From: an uncultured Collinsella sp.
GTDB taxonomy: Bacteria; Actinomycetota; Coriobacteriia; Coriobacteriales; Coriobacteriaceae
Length of the DNA stretch: 23,480 nucleotides
Reading direction: 5' to 3'
Assembly: GCA_900547765.1 (NCBI GenBank)
Contig: URIA01000036.1
Span: 1 to 23,480, forward strand
Part shown: positions 7,301-15,035 of the stretch, one piece after another
Layout of the letters: every line of letters starts with the position of its first letter
Position numbering within the stretch: position 1 is the first letter of the stretch
Program-made: the position numbers and the translations under genes
The notes under the pieces: generated by a model
The model's input: the letters and a program-made list of their open reading frames with translations, nothing else
Databases searched by the model: none
What the model was told of the DNA's origin: nothing

Positions 7301-10300
7301 CCCTCAAGGGACTCGCCCTCCACGAGTTTGCCTTCAGTGACCTCCGAGCCCAGCGCGGGATCATCGTCGCCGTACGTCTTGGAGGCATCGGACGCCGTCA
7401 CAGTGACCTTGCGCGGCGTGACCACAAGTTCCGCCTCGCCCTCGATAGCGGCTCCGTCGACGGTCGCGCTGTACTTGAACGGCAGGGTACCGACGTTCTT
7501 GATCTCGGGGACCGTGGCAGACCAATTGACGCCACCGTCGATGCTGTACTGGACCGCCGTGCCCTCGGGCAGGGCCGAGACATCGGCAGTGTGGACCTTG
7601 CCGTCATACTCGCCGGAGTAGCCGGCAACAGAGGCTGACGGAATCACAACTTTCTCGGGAGAATCGTAACCACAGACAGAGCAATGCTGGTGCTTAGACC
7701 CGGGCTTCTCGGCCGTAGGCTTCTCGTCAATTACCCACTCGAAGGAATGCTCGGCAACGTCAATCCGCTCACCGCACGTGCAAACATGCCAGTGAGAAGA
7801 ACCGTCGCTCTTCCAGCCGGTACCATCGGGCTCGTGTTTGGCGATACCCTCAACGGTAATCACGGTGTCTTTCTCAACCTTAGAAATCTGGTAAACACCC
7901 TGCTCGCTGGGCTTGATGGTCTCGCCGTTTGCCTTAACGGAAAGATCCTTGGTCGCGTAATAGCCATCCGCGACCGTAAGCTCAAGCGTCGCAGAACCGT
8001 GCCAGTCGAGCTCGGTCGCGTCAGCCGTGAGCGCGTAGCCCGTCTGCTCGGCCGGCAGCGTTACTTTGAGCTTAGACCCAGCGGCGATGGTAACGGTAAC
8101 GATCTCGGAGGCTTCGTAATTCGTCGTCGCCCCGTAGCACAGGCGATATGAACCAGGCGCCAGATTCTCAAGCTTGTCGCCATCGACCAGATCACTTGCC
8201 TTGATGAACATCATCTGCTTGCTAGGCTTGCCCAGCATCATCGATGTATCAACGCCCTCAATCTTACCGTCGTGTTTACCACTCACGGTCTCCGCTGTCG
8301 CCTTTACATTGGGAGCACTGTCCCGTTTGGCCTTGGCGATAGCGTACGTGCATTCAATGCCCGAGGGCTTGCGGTAATTAGAGAGAACCTCATCCTCACC
8401 GACGAGCCCAGTCACCTTCGCCGTATACGTGCCGGCATTTACCTTTGCGGCGTCAGTGACCTTGAGAGACACGTCGTCACCGGGAACCAGATTGGTTATC
8501 TCTGCCGTGGGACCCTGTTCTTGGCCGTTGTAAACGTATTGACCAACATTCCACGTCACCTCGATAGTGCGACGTGTGATGGTGAACTCGCCTGCCTCAA
8601 ACGTAATGTCGTAATTAGCGTTGGCACCCTCTTCCTGAGAAGCCGTCACCTTGTACGTCTTATAACCGGTCAGGACACTCTCGCCCTCATCACGCTTATA
8701 CGTAATATCGGAAAGCGTATCGCCCTCCATAAGGGAGCCGGCCGTCACTTTATAGGTAAAGTCGGGGTCCGGATCGCCATACGTTTTAAATGCAGCAGCA
8801 GGAGCCACCGTAATCGGGCACGGCGTCACCTCGAGCGTCACCTGTCCCTTGATGTCGGATGCACCAGGGATTGTCACCTTATAGTCGACCGTGGTCTTGC
8901 CGACATTTTTGATTGTGGGGGCATCCGTTTTCCACGAGGCGCCACCGTCGATGCTGAACTGAGCCGTCGCGCCAGCCTTAAGGTCCACGCTCACGGCATG
9001 CTCATTGCCGTCATACACGCCGACATAACCGTCGATGCACGCCGGTGGAATCTCTTCCTCGCGCAGGACATAGCCGCACGTGGAGCATTGATACCGCTTT
9101 AGGCCGGGCTTCTCGCTGGTAGGAGCCGTGACTTCCTCCCAGTAGAACTCATGCTTGCCTTCGTTTACCTTCTCCTTGCAGCGGCACACCTGCCAGTGAA
9201 TGCCATCTGAGCCTTCGGTCTTATACCAAGTACCGTCCTTCGACGCACAAGGACCCTCCGCGATTGTGAAGACGTTAGCCGACGAAGCGTAGTGGTTGTT
9301 GTTCGCCTTAAAGCGCACCTCGTACTTCCCGGCAGCAAGCGACTCGATTGAAGTTTTACCAGCACGGATGGATTCCCAGTAAGTGTCCCCGGATTTTCTC
9401 CACTCATAGGTCTCGTTGAGGTTGGAAAGCGACCCATCCTCGAGCAGATGCGCACTTTCGTCCTTGACCTTGACACCCGTGCCTTCGCTAGCGATATAAC
9501 GCCACGGAACAGGCTGTCTGGCCGGCGTGATCTTGATTTCAACCGACCCGCTCTTTGTCACATAGTCTTTCGCGGTGATGCGGTAATCGACCGTTACGGA
9601 GCAGATCTCGCCCTTACGGTTACGCTGAACGTCCGTATAGCTCTTCGCCTCCGTTGTCCAGCTGTCGCCCTCATCAAAGCTGTACTCGATCGTCATGTCG
9701 GCAGGGGCATTTGACACCGAAATGTTAACGCCGTGAGGCTGTCCGTCGTAGACGCCCTCGAATCCCTCTGCCGTCACGTTCTCAAACTGCGTACCTGCGA
9801 TGGTCCAGTTTGCATATGCCGAACCCGTATAGTTACCCGTACCCTTGATATAGACCTGATAGTACGGGAAGTAGGAATTGGAGCTGGGAGGATCGATCGC
9901 GCTCACTGTGCCATACGTCGAATCGCCGTCAATCACGTAGTCATTGTCCTTGACAAAGTACGACCAGCTTTGAGAGCCGTAGTTATAAATCTTGACAGAG
10001 AAACTGGGCTTGATCGTCTTACCCGTCCACGGGTACGCACGGACTTTCTCACCATCAACCGTGGTGTCTGTTCCGCCGTCATTGAATTCAAACGTGAGTC
10101 CGCTGACCTTGCTCAACTCCAGCGGTCTTATTTGGAACTCGCGAGCAAGCGTCAGGTCGCCCTCCTGGCCCTTGACCTTAACCGTAGACTCGATACGGTA
10201 AATTCCCGCATCGGTAGGAACATGCTCCAGCGCCTCGCCCGCGCTGTCGCCCCACTTCGTAAGCTTGTAATACCTAGAGCCGGAGATATAGACGTCGCCT

Positions 10301-12018
10301 TTCGAGACGATATCGTCCCTAGCATAGCCGTCCTTATTCGACATCATCAGCGTTGGAGTGACTTCTCCGCCGCTGTATGTAACGCCCAGCTTTCCCTTAT
10401 CCGGCGTTGCCCCATCGATACCCAGCTCGACGGAATAGCCATTTTTGTAGCTGCAATCGCTCGGACGCATCTTTCCGGAGCAGGTGACCTTCAGCTGATA
10501 TGAGCTGTTGGCGGCCTTTTCCACCGACCACACATGCTTATGCGGCAGGCGCGAGGCGTACACATATCCGTCGTCTGTCTTTCCGATGCCGACGCTCGGG
10601 TCGTCCGTAGTGACACGGGCGAGCAGGTCTCCCTTTTCGATGCCGCAGGTGCCAAGCTTCCACTGTGTGCCCGTATAGGAGCCCAACTGATCGTCCTTAA
10701 GCGACAGCTGAACCTTGCCTGCAAAGGATTCGGCAATATTCAGTTTGCCGTAGTAATTAATCCCCGGCGTGTCGAGCGCAAGGCCTCGGGCGCCCTTCTC
10801 GCCGTTAGTTGTAATGGTCGTATTGCCAGCAAGCGTCACCGTTCCGCGGGCATACACAGTGTTTCGACGTGTGTTCGCATCGGAATAGTAGTACGTGCCC
10901 TCTGCATAAGTGTCGCTCACCTGCGTATTGTTAAGCGTGCATGTCGAACCTTTAGCAACCGCGATTGCACTCGTCATGACCATATCTTGCGTATAGTTCG
11001 CCGCTTCTTGCGTCGATGTGATGGTGCAACCGTTCAGCGCAACGTCCGCATTATTGACAACAATGTTTCCAGCATGGGTATGCTCATTTTTATCCTGCAC
11101 GTTAAGTTCTTTGCACCAGATCGATTCTTGTTGATTGTTCTTGAAGGTGCAGTTGTTGAGCACAACCTTGGGCCTGCACCCACGGCCTACGACGCTTAGC
11201 GCACCAGCGCAGTCATCTTCATTATCCGTAAATTCACAGTTGCTAAACGTGACGTCCAAACTCTTTGCACCGTTCGCCGAGCTGAGAATCGTTACCGGAG
11301 CCGGAGAGGCTTCATATTCTGTTGCGATGTTGCTGTACGCGTGACTGCTACCATAAGTCGCACCGTTCGGTGTGCAATCCCATTTGCTGACCTTGACATT
11401 GTCGAAGGTCGCAGTTTCGCCATCGACCATCGTGCCGTACAGCGCAATTGGCCTTTTAGACACCCCTGAGCCTACCGTTATAAGCTCGATGCCGGAAACC
11501 TTAAGGTTCAGGCTGTTGGGGACCCTGTTTTTATCGGCACCATCGCCGTAACCGTCTTTTCTGCCGGCATTGTCGGACAAAAAGCTCTTGCCGTTGCAAT
11601 GGACGGGAGTCCTGCCATTCCCGTTGGTTCCAATGAACTCGATATAGCCGCCGTCAAGCACAAAGAGCTCGTCGTAGCCGCTGCCTCTTTTGTCCTTAAT
11701 GGAACCATTCCAGCGACCTTGACATGCATTCTCGGTAAGATAAATACGCGTCGGATTTTGCTCGGTACCGCCCTTTACGACGTAATGGTTGATCTTGATC
11801 TCTCCACCGACAACGTAATCCTCACCCGCCTCGAGCGTCACCGTGTCGGCAACGTTAGGGTTATTGCTTTTTGTTTGGGCGATCTTCGCATCGCGCGGAA
11901 TATCCGCCGTTGTCGCCGCCTCAGCCACCGCCGGCGTCGCCACGAGTGCGCATGCCACGGTGGCGATACCCAGCAGACGCGTCAACACAGCGCGCATCCC
12001 CATCTTCTTCTCCCTCAT
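4162..12018 (-). CDS. Giant LPxTG-type surface protein with beta-helix region and tandem MBG/YDG-like and zinc-ribbon modules
   Basis: This 2618-residue protein is probably exported and anchored to the cell wall by a sortase. The ATG at 12018 follows AGGGGAG by five bases; a GTG lies just upstream. Residues 1-35 are a signal peptide ending near AVAEA. Residues about 36-490 resemble a right-handed beta-helix with repeated short asparagine and FxxN-like strands. A degenerate module (about 740-935) is followed by three tandem modules (941-1408, 1409-1871, 1872-2331). Each has a HWHxCxCG...CxxCG zinc-ribbon-like part, a GYSGEYDG part, a KTYGDxDP part like MBG/YDG domains, and a beta-rich ELDWHGSA part. 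A fourth ribbon begins at 2332. Eleven threonines (2482-2492) precede LPESG (2504-2508), a hydrophobic segment (2513-2531) and KRR. A 79-residue tail then runs on to the stop. An adhesin role is inferred; the ligand is unknown. Confidence 0.9.
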   Translation of the reverse strand: MREKKMGMRAVLTRLLGIATVACALVATPAVAEAATTADIPRDAKIAQTKSNNPNVADTVTLEAGEDYVVGGEIKINHYVVKGGTEQNPTRIYLTENACQGRWNGSIKDKRGSGYDELFVLDGGYIEFIGTNGNGRTPVHCNGKSFLSDNAGRKDGYGDGADKNRVPNSLNLKVSGIELITVGSGVSKRPIALYGTMVDGETATFDNVKVSKWDCTPNGATYGSSHAYSNIATEYEASPAPVTILSSANGAKSLDVTFSNCEFTDNEDDCAGALSVVGRGCRPKVVLNNCTFKNNQQESIWCKELNVQDKNEHTHAGNIVVNNADVALNGCTITSTQEAANYTQDMVMTSAIAVAKGSTCTLNNTQVSDTYAEGTYYYSDANTRRNTVYARGTVTLAGNTTITTNGEKGARGLALDTPGINYYGKLNIAESFAGKVQLSLKDDQLGSYTGTQWKLGTCGIEKGDLLARVTTDDPSVGIGKTDDGYVYASRLPHKHVWSVEKAANSSYQLKVTCSGKMRPSDCSYKNGYSVELGIDGATPDKGKLGVTYSGGEVTPTLMMSNKDGYARDDIVSKGDVYISGSRYYKLTKWGDSAGEALEHVPTDAGIYRIESTVKVKGQEGDLTLAREFQIRPLELSKVSGLTFEFNDGGTDTTVDGEKVRAYPWTGKTIKPSFSVKIYNYGSQSWSYFVKDNDYVIDGDSTYGTVSAIDPPSSNSYFPYYQVYIKGTGNYTGSAYANWTIAGTQFENVTAEGFEGVYDGQPHGVNISVSNAPADMTIEYSFDEGDSWTTEAKSYTDVQRNRKGEICSVTVDYRITAKDYVTKSGSVEIKITPARQPVPWRYIASEGTGVKVKDESAHLLEDGSLSNLNETYEWRKSGDTYWESIRAGKTSIESLAAGKYEVRFKANNNHYASSANVFTIAEGPCASKDGTWYKTEGSDGIHWQVCRCKEKVNEGKHEFYWEEVTAPTSEKPGLKRYQCSTCGYVLREEEIPPACIDGYVGVYDGNEHAVSVDLKAGATAQFSIDGGASWKTDAPTIKNVGKTTVDYKVTIPGASDIKGQVTLEVTPCPITVAPAAAFKTYGDPDPDFTYKVTAGSLMEGDTLSDITYKRDEGESVLTGYKTYKVTASQEEGANANYDITFEAGEFTITRRTIEVTWNVGQYVYNGQEQGPTAEITNLVPGDDVSLKVTDAAKVNAGTYTAKVTGLVGEDEVLSNYRKPSGIECTYAIAKAKRDSAPNVKATAETVSGKHDGKIEGVDTSMMLGKPSKQMMFIKASDLVDGDKLENLAPGSYRLCYGATTNYEASEIVTVTIAAGSKLKVTLPAEQTGYALTADATELDWHGSATLELTVADGYYATKDLSVKANGETIKPSEQGVYQISKVEKDTVITVEGIAKHEPDGTGWKSDGSSHWHVCTCGERIDVAEHSFEWVIDEKPTAEKPGSKHQHCSVCGYDSPEKVVIPSASVAGYSGEYDGKVHTADVSALPEGTAVQYSIDGGVNWSATVPEIKNVGTLPFKYSATVDGAAIEGEAELVVTPRKVTVTASDASKTYGDDDPALGSEVTEGKLVEGESLEGITVSREAGEAVRKGGYAVTASQSEGANPNYEITFVDGKFIITKRELTVEWDATVEFTYDGEEHCPMADLGNVMGDDDVSAYVDGAAVKAGAYTAEITELMGVDKGNYKLPATGLTCKFSIKKAPKGAPVVQGVAETVSAKADGKITDVDVAMEWRAKDSGEYQAVPEGATELSGLAADTYEVRYRADDDHEASAATKVTVATGRKLAVALPAEQVGYKLTADATELDWHGSATLTISIEDGYFADSLTYVVKVNGGAVTPNERGEFTVQDVEGDVRATVEGVRKHEAVNGTWLSDDNTHWHECTCGEKIDEAAHAFEWVVDTPPTASEKGSGHRQCVVCGYALAPEDIPAAAISGYSGEYDGAYHTVNASALPEGATAEYSTDDGKTWSAAVPEIKDAGTLDVAYKVMIGGATVEGQVTLEVKPRTITVAADDSSKTYGEADPVFTWAITSGELVEGESLQGIEIEREDDDSVRDGGYALHPTQAKDANPNYNISFVDGMFTINQRLLTVTWGTSEFVYDGKEHCPEATLGNVIGDDDLGAFVDGSQTEVGAYTATLAELTGKAAGNYTLPVEGLTCEFSIKNAAQDAPVVQAEAETVSGKKDGKITGVDGTMEWRAQGAAEYQAVGEGVTELKDLAAGMYEVRIQAKTNYDASAVTEVTVKAGRKLVVTLPDNQVGYTLTSTATELDWHGSAKLAIGIDSAYFTGKDYAVNVNGKPVKLSDDGTYELKDIEGDVNVTVEGVLRHEPDGSGWAHDAKNHWHICRCGEVLDKAEHTFEWVVDKPATTEAKGERHQECTVCGEKGKTEDIAILAPSIIEGAGQTITVDAAKDLSFRSNAPIKYFQKVLVDDKEVAAENYVLTEGSTIVTLKTSFLKTLGVGEHRLSVVSTTGTAETTFTVAEAAKPAPGQTTTTTTTTTTTSKPKKKDGKEALPESGDSEYAMAGAVFAAGVAALLLAWTMKRRAQSRASPQRARIERSGPAFGVCRKPGGQKRPNMSTATSLVAAKWPQKSVSAAKSTSIFVLQSRDRAPNKAILLLWTGKSLLLI
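4356..4391 (-). terminator. Hairpin terminator inside the 3' end of the giant surface-protein ORF
   Basis: Arms 4360-4373 and 4378-4391 form a 14-bp stem with one mismatch and a 4-base loop. On the minus strand the stem is followed by TTTT. It lies 22 codons after the KRR that ends the cell-wall sorting signal, where the terminator of a gene stopping just after KRR would be expected. The open frame nevertheless continues through it for another 66 codons. The short T-run makes it a moderate terminator. Confidence 0.6.
5026..6405 (-). repeat. Tandem module 3 of the giant surface protein (460 codons)
   Basis: Bounded here by successive HWH motifs of the zinc-ribbon part (residues 1872-2331). 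It contains the sub-blocks in the same order as modules 1 and 2: ribbon CTCGEK...CVVCGYA, GYSGEYDG, SKTYGEADP, YDGKEHCPEATLGN, ETVSGKKDGKITGVD and ELDWHGSA. It is close to module 2 in protein sequence and locally in DNA, which points to duplication or recombination between copies. Confidence 0.85.
6406..7794 (-). repeat. Tandem module 2 of the giant surface protein (463 codons)
   Basis: Residues 1409-1871, anchored on HWH motifs 1389 bases apart. Block order is the same as in its neighbours: ribbon CTCGER...CSVCGYD, GYSGEYDG, SKTYGDDDP, YDGEEHCPMADLGN, ETVSAKADGKITDVD and ELDWHGSATL. The DNA around 6601-6660 is nearly identical to that around 7990-8050 in module 1. Confidence 0.85.
7795..9198 (-). 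repeat. Tandem module 1 of the giant surface protein (468 codons)
   Basis: Residues 941-1408, starting at HWQVCRCKEK. It is the most diverged of the three. Its ribbon reads CRCKE rather than CTCGE, and the block that is MEWR plus AVPEG in the others is replaced here by a methionine-rich stretch (TSMMLGKPSKQMMF). The GVYDGNEH, KTYGDPDP, YNGQEQGP, ETVSGKHDGKIEGVD and ELDWHGSATL blocks are still recognisable. Confidence 0.8.
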
Positions 12019-12074
12019 CACAGCTCCCCTTACCCCTATGCTTTCGCAATGTTCGTTATCGCTTGGCGCCGGCG

Positions 12075-12106
12075 GCCGGCATGATTCCCCGTCCGACCGC
12101 CGGCAT
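12075..12106. promoter_or_regulatory. Direct repeat GCCGGCAT x2 between the divergent genes
   Basis: GCCGGCAT occurs at 12075-12082 and 12099-12106, 24 bases apart start to start. The matches continue imperfectly (GATT and CGATT). LytTR regulators usually bind paired direct repeats about two helical turns apart, and a LytTR gene starts 155 bases away. The site is therefore a candidate operator, but the region is GC-rich and short repeats occur by chance. Confidence 0.3.
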
Positions 12107-12109
12107 CGA

Positions 12110-12136
12110 TTGACATGTTTATCCCCGGATTATTTT
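12110..12136 (+). promoter_or_regulatory. Possible promoter of the LytTR/GHKL operon
   Basis: A perfect -35 TTGACA (12110-12115) is followed by TATTTT (12131-12136) with a 15-base spacer, shorter than the usual 17. The start codon is 125 bases downstream, leaving a long leader. The rest of the 242-base gap (12019-12260) shows no open frame of interest and no clear promoter for the divergent giant gene. Confidence 0.4.
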
Positions 12137-12260
12137 GCTGCTGCACTTTCTAACGCCCTGCCGCTTGGCGCGAGTTGCACGCCTTGGGGCGCAAATGGGA
12201 CACGCCTCCGCGGGCCGCGCGCACCCAATGTGGCAAAATCGAACTACTAAGGGGGCTCGA

Positions 12261-12983
12261 ATGCTCAAGATTATTGCCTGCGACGACGACGTCGCTTTTC
12301 TAGATAGACTGCACCGGATGATCGACCGTTGGTCGACCGAGACGGGCACGGCGGTCGATGTTGCGCTCGTCACGCGCGGCGAGGACCTGCTGGCCCGCCA
12401 TGCCGCATCGCGCGCCGACATCATTCTGCTCGACATGATCATGCCGCTCGTCAACGGCATGGACACCGCGCGCGAATTGCGCCAGGCCGATACCGCCGTG
12501 CGCCTGGTGTTTCTCACCTCGTCGCCCGAGTTCGCACTGGAGTCCTACGAGGTCCGTGCCTTCGACTATCTGCTCAAGCCCGTGACTTACGAACGCCTGG
12601 CGCAGTTGCTCGACGAGCTTTCGAGCATGCGCCCGGCGGCAACCGACGAGCTCGTGATCAAAACTTCCTTTGGCTACCACGCCCTGCGCCTGTCCGACAT
12701 CGAATATGCCGAGGCGCGCAACAAGCACGTGGTCTTCCACCTGCGCGACGGACGCGATATCGAGGCGCTCGAGTCGTTCCGCAGCGTCGAGGACCGCTTG
12801 GCGCAAAACGCGGTCTTCTTTAAATGCCATCGCAGCTACCAGGTCAACCTGCGCAACATCGATCATTTCGATCGGACGGAGATCGTCATGCGCTCTGGCG
12901 CGAGCATCCCGCTTTCGCGCAGCAGCAAGCAGGGATTCCAGGACGCCTACTTTGCGGTGCGCTTTGAGGGCGGGAGGCGCTGA
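12261..12983 (+). CDS. LytTR-family response regulator (AgrA/LytR type)
   Basis: This 240-residue cytoplasmic regulator has a receiver domain (1-120) and a LytTR DNA-binding domain (about 125-235). The acidic pocket CDDD (7-10), phospho-acceptor D58 in ILLDMIMP, T86 in VFLTSS and K106 in YLLKPV are all present, so phosphorylation should work. The DNA-binding part has the typical VFFKCHRSYQVNLRNI signature (185-200). The ATG at 12261 is preceded by AAGGGGG at a good distance; upstream extension of the frame has no ribosome site. Its stop overlaps the kinase ATG by one base (TGATG). It is divergent from the giant surface protein, a plausible target. LytTR regulators often control surface or virulence genes and often answer peptide signals. 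Confidence 0.93.
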   Translation: MLKIIACDDDVAFLDRLHRMIDRWSTETGTAVDVALVTRGEDLLARHAASRADIILLDMIMPLVNGMDTARELRQADTAVRLVFLTSSPEFALESYEVRAFDYLLKPVTYERLAQLLDELSSMRPAATDELVIKTSFGYHALRLSDIEYAEARNKHVVFHLRDGRDIEALESFRSVEDRLAQNAVFFKCHRSYQVNLRNIDHFDRTEIVMRSGASIPLSRSSKQGFQDAYFAVRFEGGRR

Positions 12984-14260
12984 TGCCTGCATCGGTCGAA
13001 ATGGTTCTTTGGGCGATTCACCACGCCACGACGCTGCTCTTTGGCGTTTTTGCCTCGGCGGCGCTCTGCGGTGTCGAAATCAATCGACGCCATGCGCTCG
13101 AATTGCTGGGGATCGGTGCCGCAACCGGTGCCGCCTTCTCGATTGCCAATGCCGTTGGCGGAGAACTGTTTGCCCGTCAGGCTTACCCGCTCGTCGTGCA
13201 CCTGCCGCTTATCATGTTCCTCTGCGCGCGCTACCGCTTAAGTCCGCTGCTCGCGGCATTGGGCGTCACCAGTGCCTACCTGAGCTGCCAGTTCAGCAAC
13301 TGGATGGGTATCGCTGCATTCGCAGCCACCGACTCGCAGATTGCGTACTACCTTGCGCGCATCGCGACCACGCTCGGCGTCTTTGCCGTCCTCCTGCACT
13401 GGGGCGGCGATATCGGTCCGCGCCTGGCGATTAAAAACCCCACTGAGCTGGGCATTCTTTTAATTCTGCCGCTCGTCTACTACATCTTTGACTACGCCAC
13501 CAACGTCTACACCACGCTGTTCCACTCGGGCTCGGTGGTGACCGTTGAGTTTCTGGCCTTTGCCCTTTGCGCCTTCTATCTTATGTTTCTTGCCGTCTAC
13601 CTGCGCGAATACGAAGCAAAGGAAGTCGCCGAGCGTGAGCGCTGGATGCTCGAGACGCGCGACAACTCCGCCATCAAAGAGCTCGAGGCCTGGCGCCAAT
13701 CTGGACGCGAGCTGTCGATCCTTCGCCACGACATGCGGCACTTTTTGCGCGGTCTGGCCATTCTTGTTGAGGAAGGGCACATCGACGAGGCGCTCGATCG
13801 CATCGATGAGCTCTGCGAGGCCAACGACCGCACCGCCGTACGCCGTTACTGCGCCAACGAGACGATCAATATCGTGCTTTCGTCATTTAGCTCAGATATC
13901 AACAAGCACGGCATCACCGCCGACCTGCGCGCCGCCGTGCCCGAAACCGTTCACGTGGGCGATGCCGACCTGTTCAGCGTGCTTTCGAATGCCCTGGAAA
14001 ACGCCATCATCGCCGCAAGCGCCGCCCCCGAAGGCAAGCGCTTTGTCGACTTGGACCTGCGGTTTGAGGATGGGCAGCTGCTGCTTTTGGTTTCCAATAC
14101 GTTTGGGCGCGCGCCGCGCATGGTCGACGGCATGCCCGTGACCCAACATGCCGGTCACGGCTTTGGCACCAAAAGCATTAAGCTCGCCGTGGAGCGCATG
14201 AACGGCAACTGCCAGTTCCGCATCAACGGCGACCGGTTTGAACTGCGCGCTGTGATGTAG
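12983..14260 (+). CDS. GHKL-type sensor histidine kinase (AgrC/VirS-like)
   Basis: This 425-residue membrane kinase is the cognate partner of the preceding LytTR regulator, translationally coupled by a one-base overlap. About six hydrophobic segments fill residues 8-207 with no large extracellular loop, as in AgrC-like receptors. A helical linker (208-245) leads to ELSILRHDMRHFLRG, where H249 is the likely phosphorylated histidine. The ATPase domain has NALENA (337-342, N-box) and GHGFGTKSIK (391-400, G-box). No pre-peptide gene of the AgrD or ComC type is visible next to it, so the signal is unknown. A short convergent gap of 63 bases separates it from the next gene. Confidence 0.92.
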   Translation: MPASVEMVLWAIHHATTLLFGVFASAALCGVEINRRHALELLGIGAATGAAFSIANAVGGELFARQAYPLVVHLPLIMFLCARYRLSPLLAALGVTSAYLSCQFSNWMGIAAFAATDSQIAYYLARIATTLGVFAVLLHWGGDIGPRLAIKNPTELGILLILPLVYYIFDYATNVYTTLFHSGSVVTVEFLAFALCAFYLMFLAVYLREYEAKEVAERERWMLETRDNSAIKELEAWRQSGRELSILRHDMRHFLRGLAILVEEGHIDEALDRIDELCEANDRTAVRRYCANETINIVLSSFSSDINKHGITADLRAAVPETVHVGDADLFSVLSNALENAIIAASAAPEGKRFVDLDLRFEDGQLLLLVSNTFGRAPRMVDGMPVTQHAGHGFGTKSIKLAVERMNGNCQFRINGDRFELRAVM

Positions 14261-14323
14261 GGGCGCGGCACTGGATTCGCGGCGCGGCTTAACCGCCCGG
14301 GTCGCCTTGCCGGCACGGGCCCG

Positions 14324-14899
14324 TTACAGCGGAGCGGCCGACGGGGTCAGCTGCTTAATGTAGGCCCACATGCGCTGCTTGGCCGCCTTGTCGGTGAGTG
14401 CCGCCTCAAAGCCGTCGAGTGCGAGTACGCGACGCCCCTGCACGTGGGCGACCAGGCCGGGCTTGAGCATGGCGGTGTCAAAGTCATCGATCGCCACGAG
14501 CATATCGGCATAGGTTTCGCGCATGACGTCGGCCGCGCTGTTGTCCAGCAGCAGCACCGCCTCGGGGTCCAGGGCCTCCAGCGCCTCGCGGAACAGCTCG
14601 CACGGCAGGGCTTCGCCCACCGCGACCGCTCCGTCACCCGCACCGGCAACGCTTGCCAGCGCGCAGAAATCCTCGGGTGCGTAGCCGATAGCCCCGAGCG
14701 CCTTGCGCAGTGCGGCTCCATCCGGGCCGGCAGCCAGCTCGCCGCCTGAGCGCTCGGCCTCATCTAAATCGCCTTTGACCAGCACGATCGGCGAGTACGC
14801 GTTGCCCGCGATGCGCACGCCACGCGCCGCAAGCGACGCGAGCTCCTGCTCGGTGGCCTGGGCGATGGCTTCTTTTTTCTGGCTTTGTGACGTGGACAT
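14324..14899 (-). CDS. Uracil-DNA-glycosylase-like protein lacking the catalytic signature
   Basis: This 191-residue protein starts at the ATG at 14899, with GGAG five bases upstream and a TATAAT box at 14928-14933. An upstream ATG at 14929 would overlap that box and is unlikely. The sequence recalls family 4/5 uracil-DNA glycosylases. SPIVLVKGDLDEAE stands where GEAPGxxE lies, DGAALRKALGAIGY matches the GxLLxxxLxxIGL helix, ALDPEAVLLLDNSAADVM matches the PKxIVxLGxxA strand, and the ending DKAAKQRMWAYIKQL matches NPEAKRxVWxDLKxL. The catalytic acidic motif, the late HPA motif and the cluster cysteines are not seen. It may be a fold relative with another role. This is a judgement by eye; the safe description is a conserved protein of unknown function. 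Confidence 0.7.
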   Translation of the reverse strand: MSTSQSQKKEAIAQATEQELASLAARGVRIAGNAYSPIVLVKGDLDEAERSGGELAAGPDGAALRKALGAIGYAPEDFCALASVAGAGDGAVAVGEALPCELFREALEALDPEAVLLLDNSAADVMRETYADMLVAIDDFDTAMLKPGLVAHVQGRRVLALDGFEAALTDKAAKQRMWAYIKQLTPSAAPL

Positions 14900-14927
14900 G
14901 CGCTCTCCAATCGTTTGCGTGCCCACC

Positions 14928-14933
14928 ATTATA
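14928..14933 (-). promoter_or_regulatory. -10 box (TATAAT) of the UDG-like gene
   Basis: A perfect TATAAT on the minus strand lies 29 bases before the ATG at 14899. No good -35 is found 17 bases upstream. It supports the shorter start for the gene. The divergent trxA gene has a TATAAG at 14976-14981 on the plus strand, also without a clear -35. Confidence 0.5.
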
Positions 14934-15035
14934 TAAAAGAGCCGCCCGCGAGTGGTTGCTTTGCGGGCCGCTGGGTATAAGCACGGTCGTACTGAGTTTT
15001 ACGCGGCCGAGCCGCGTCGCATTATGGAGGTCACC

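Noticed and set aside
6205..7638. Long plus-strand open frame of 477 codons (and another at 4921-5862)
   Set aside because: These are antisense shadows of the repeated modules of the giant gene; they arise from GC-rich codon use and show no ribosome site or recognisable domain.
12019..12120. Promoter for the giant surface-protein gene
   Set aside because: Only weak matches such as GATAAC without a proper -35 were seen, so none is reported.
12135..12260. 42-codon N-terminal extension of the LytTR regulator
   Set aside because: The receiver domain begins at the ATG at 12261, which has AAGGGGG upstream; the extension is unlike any receiver domain.
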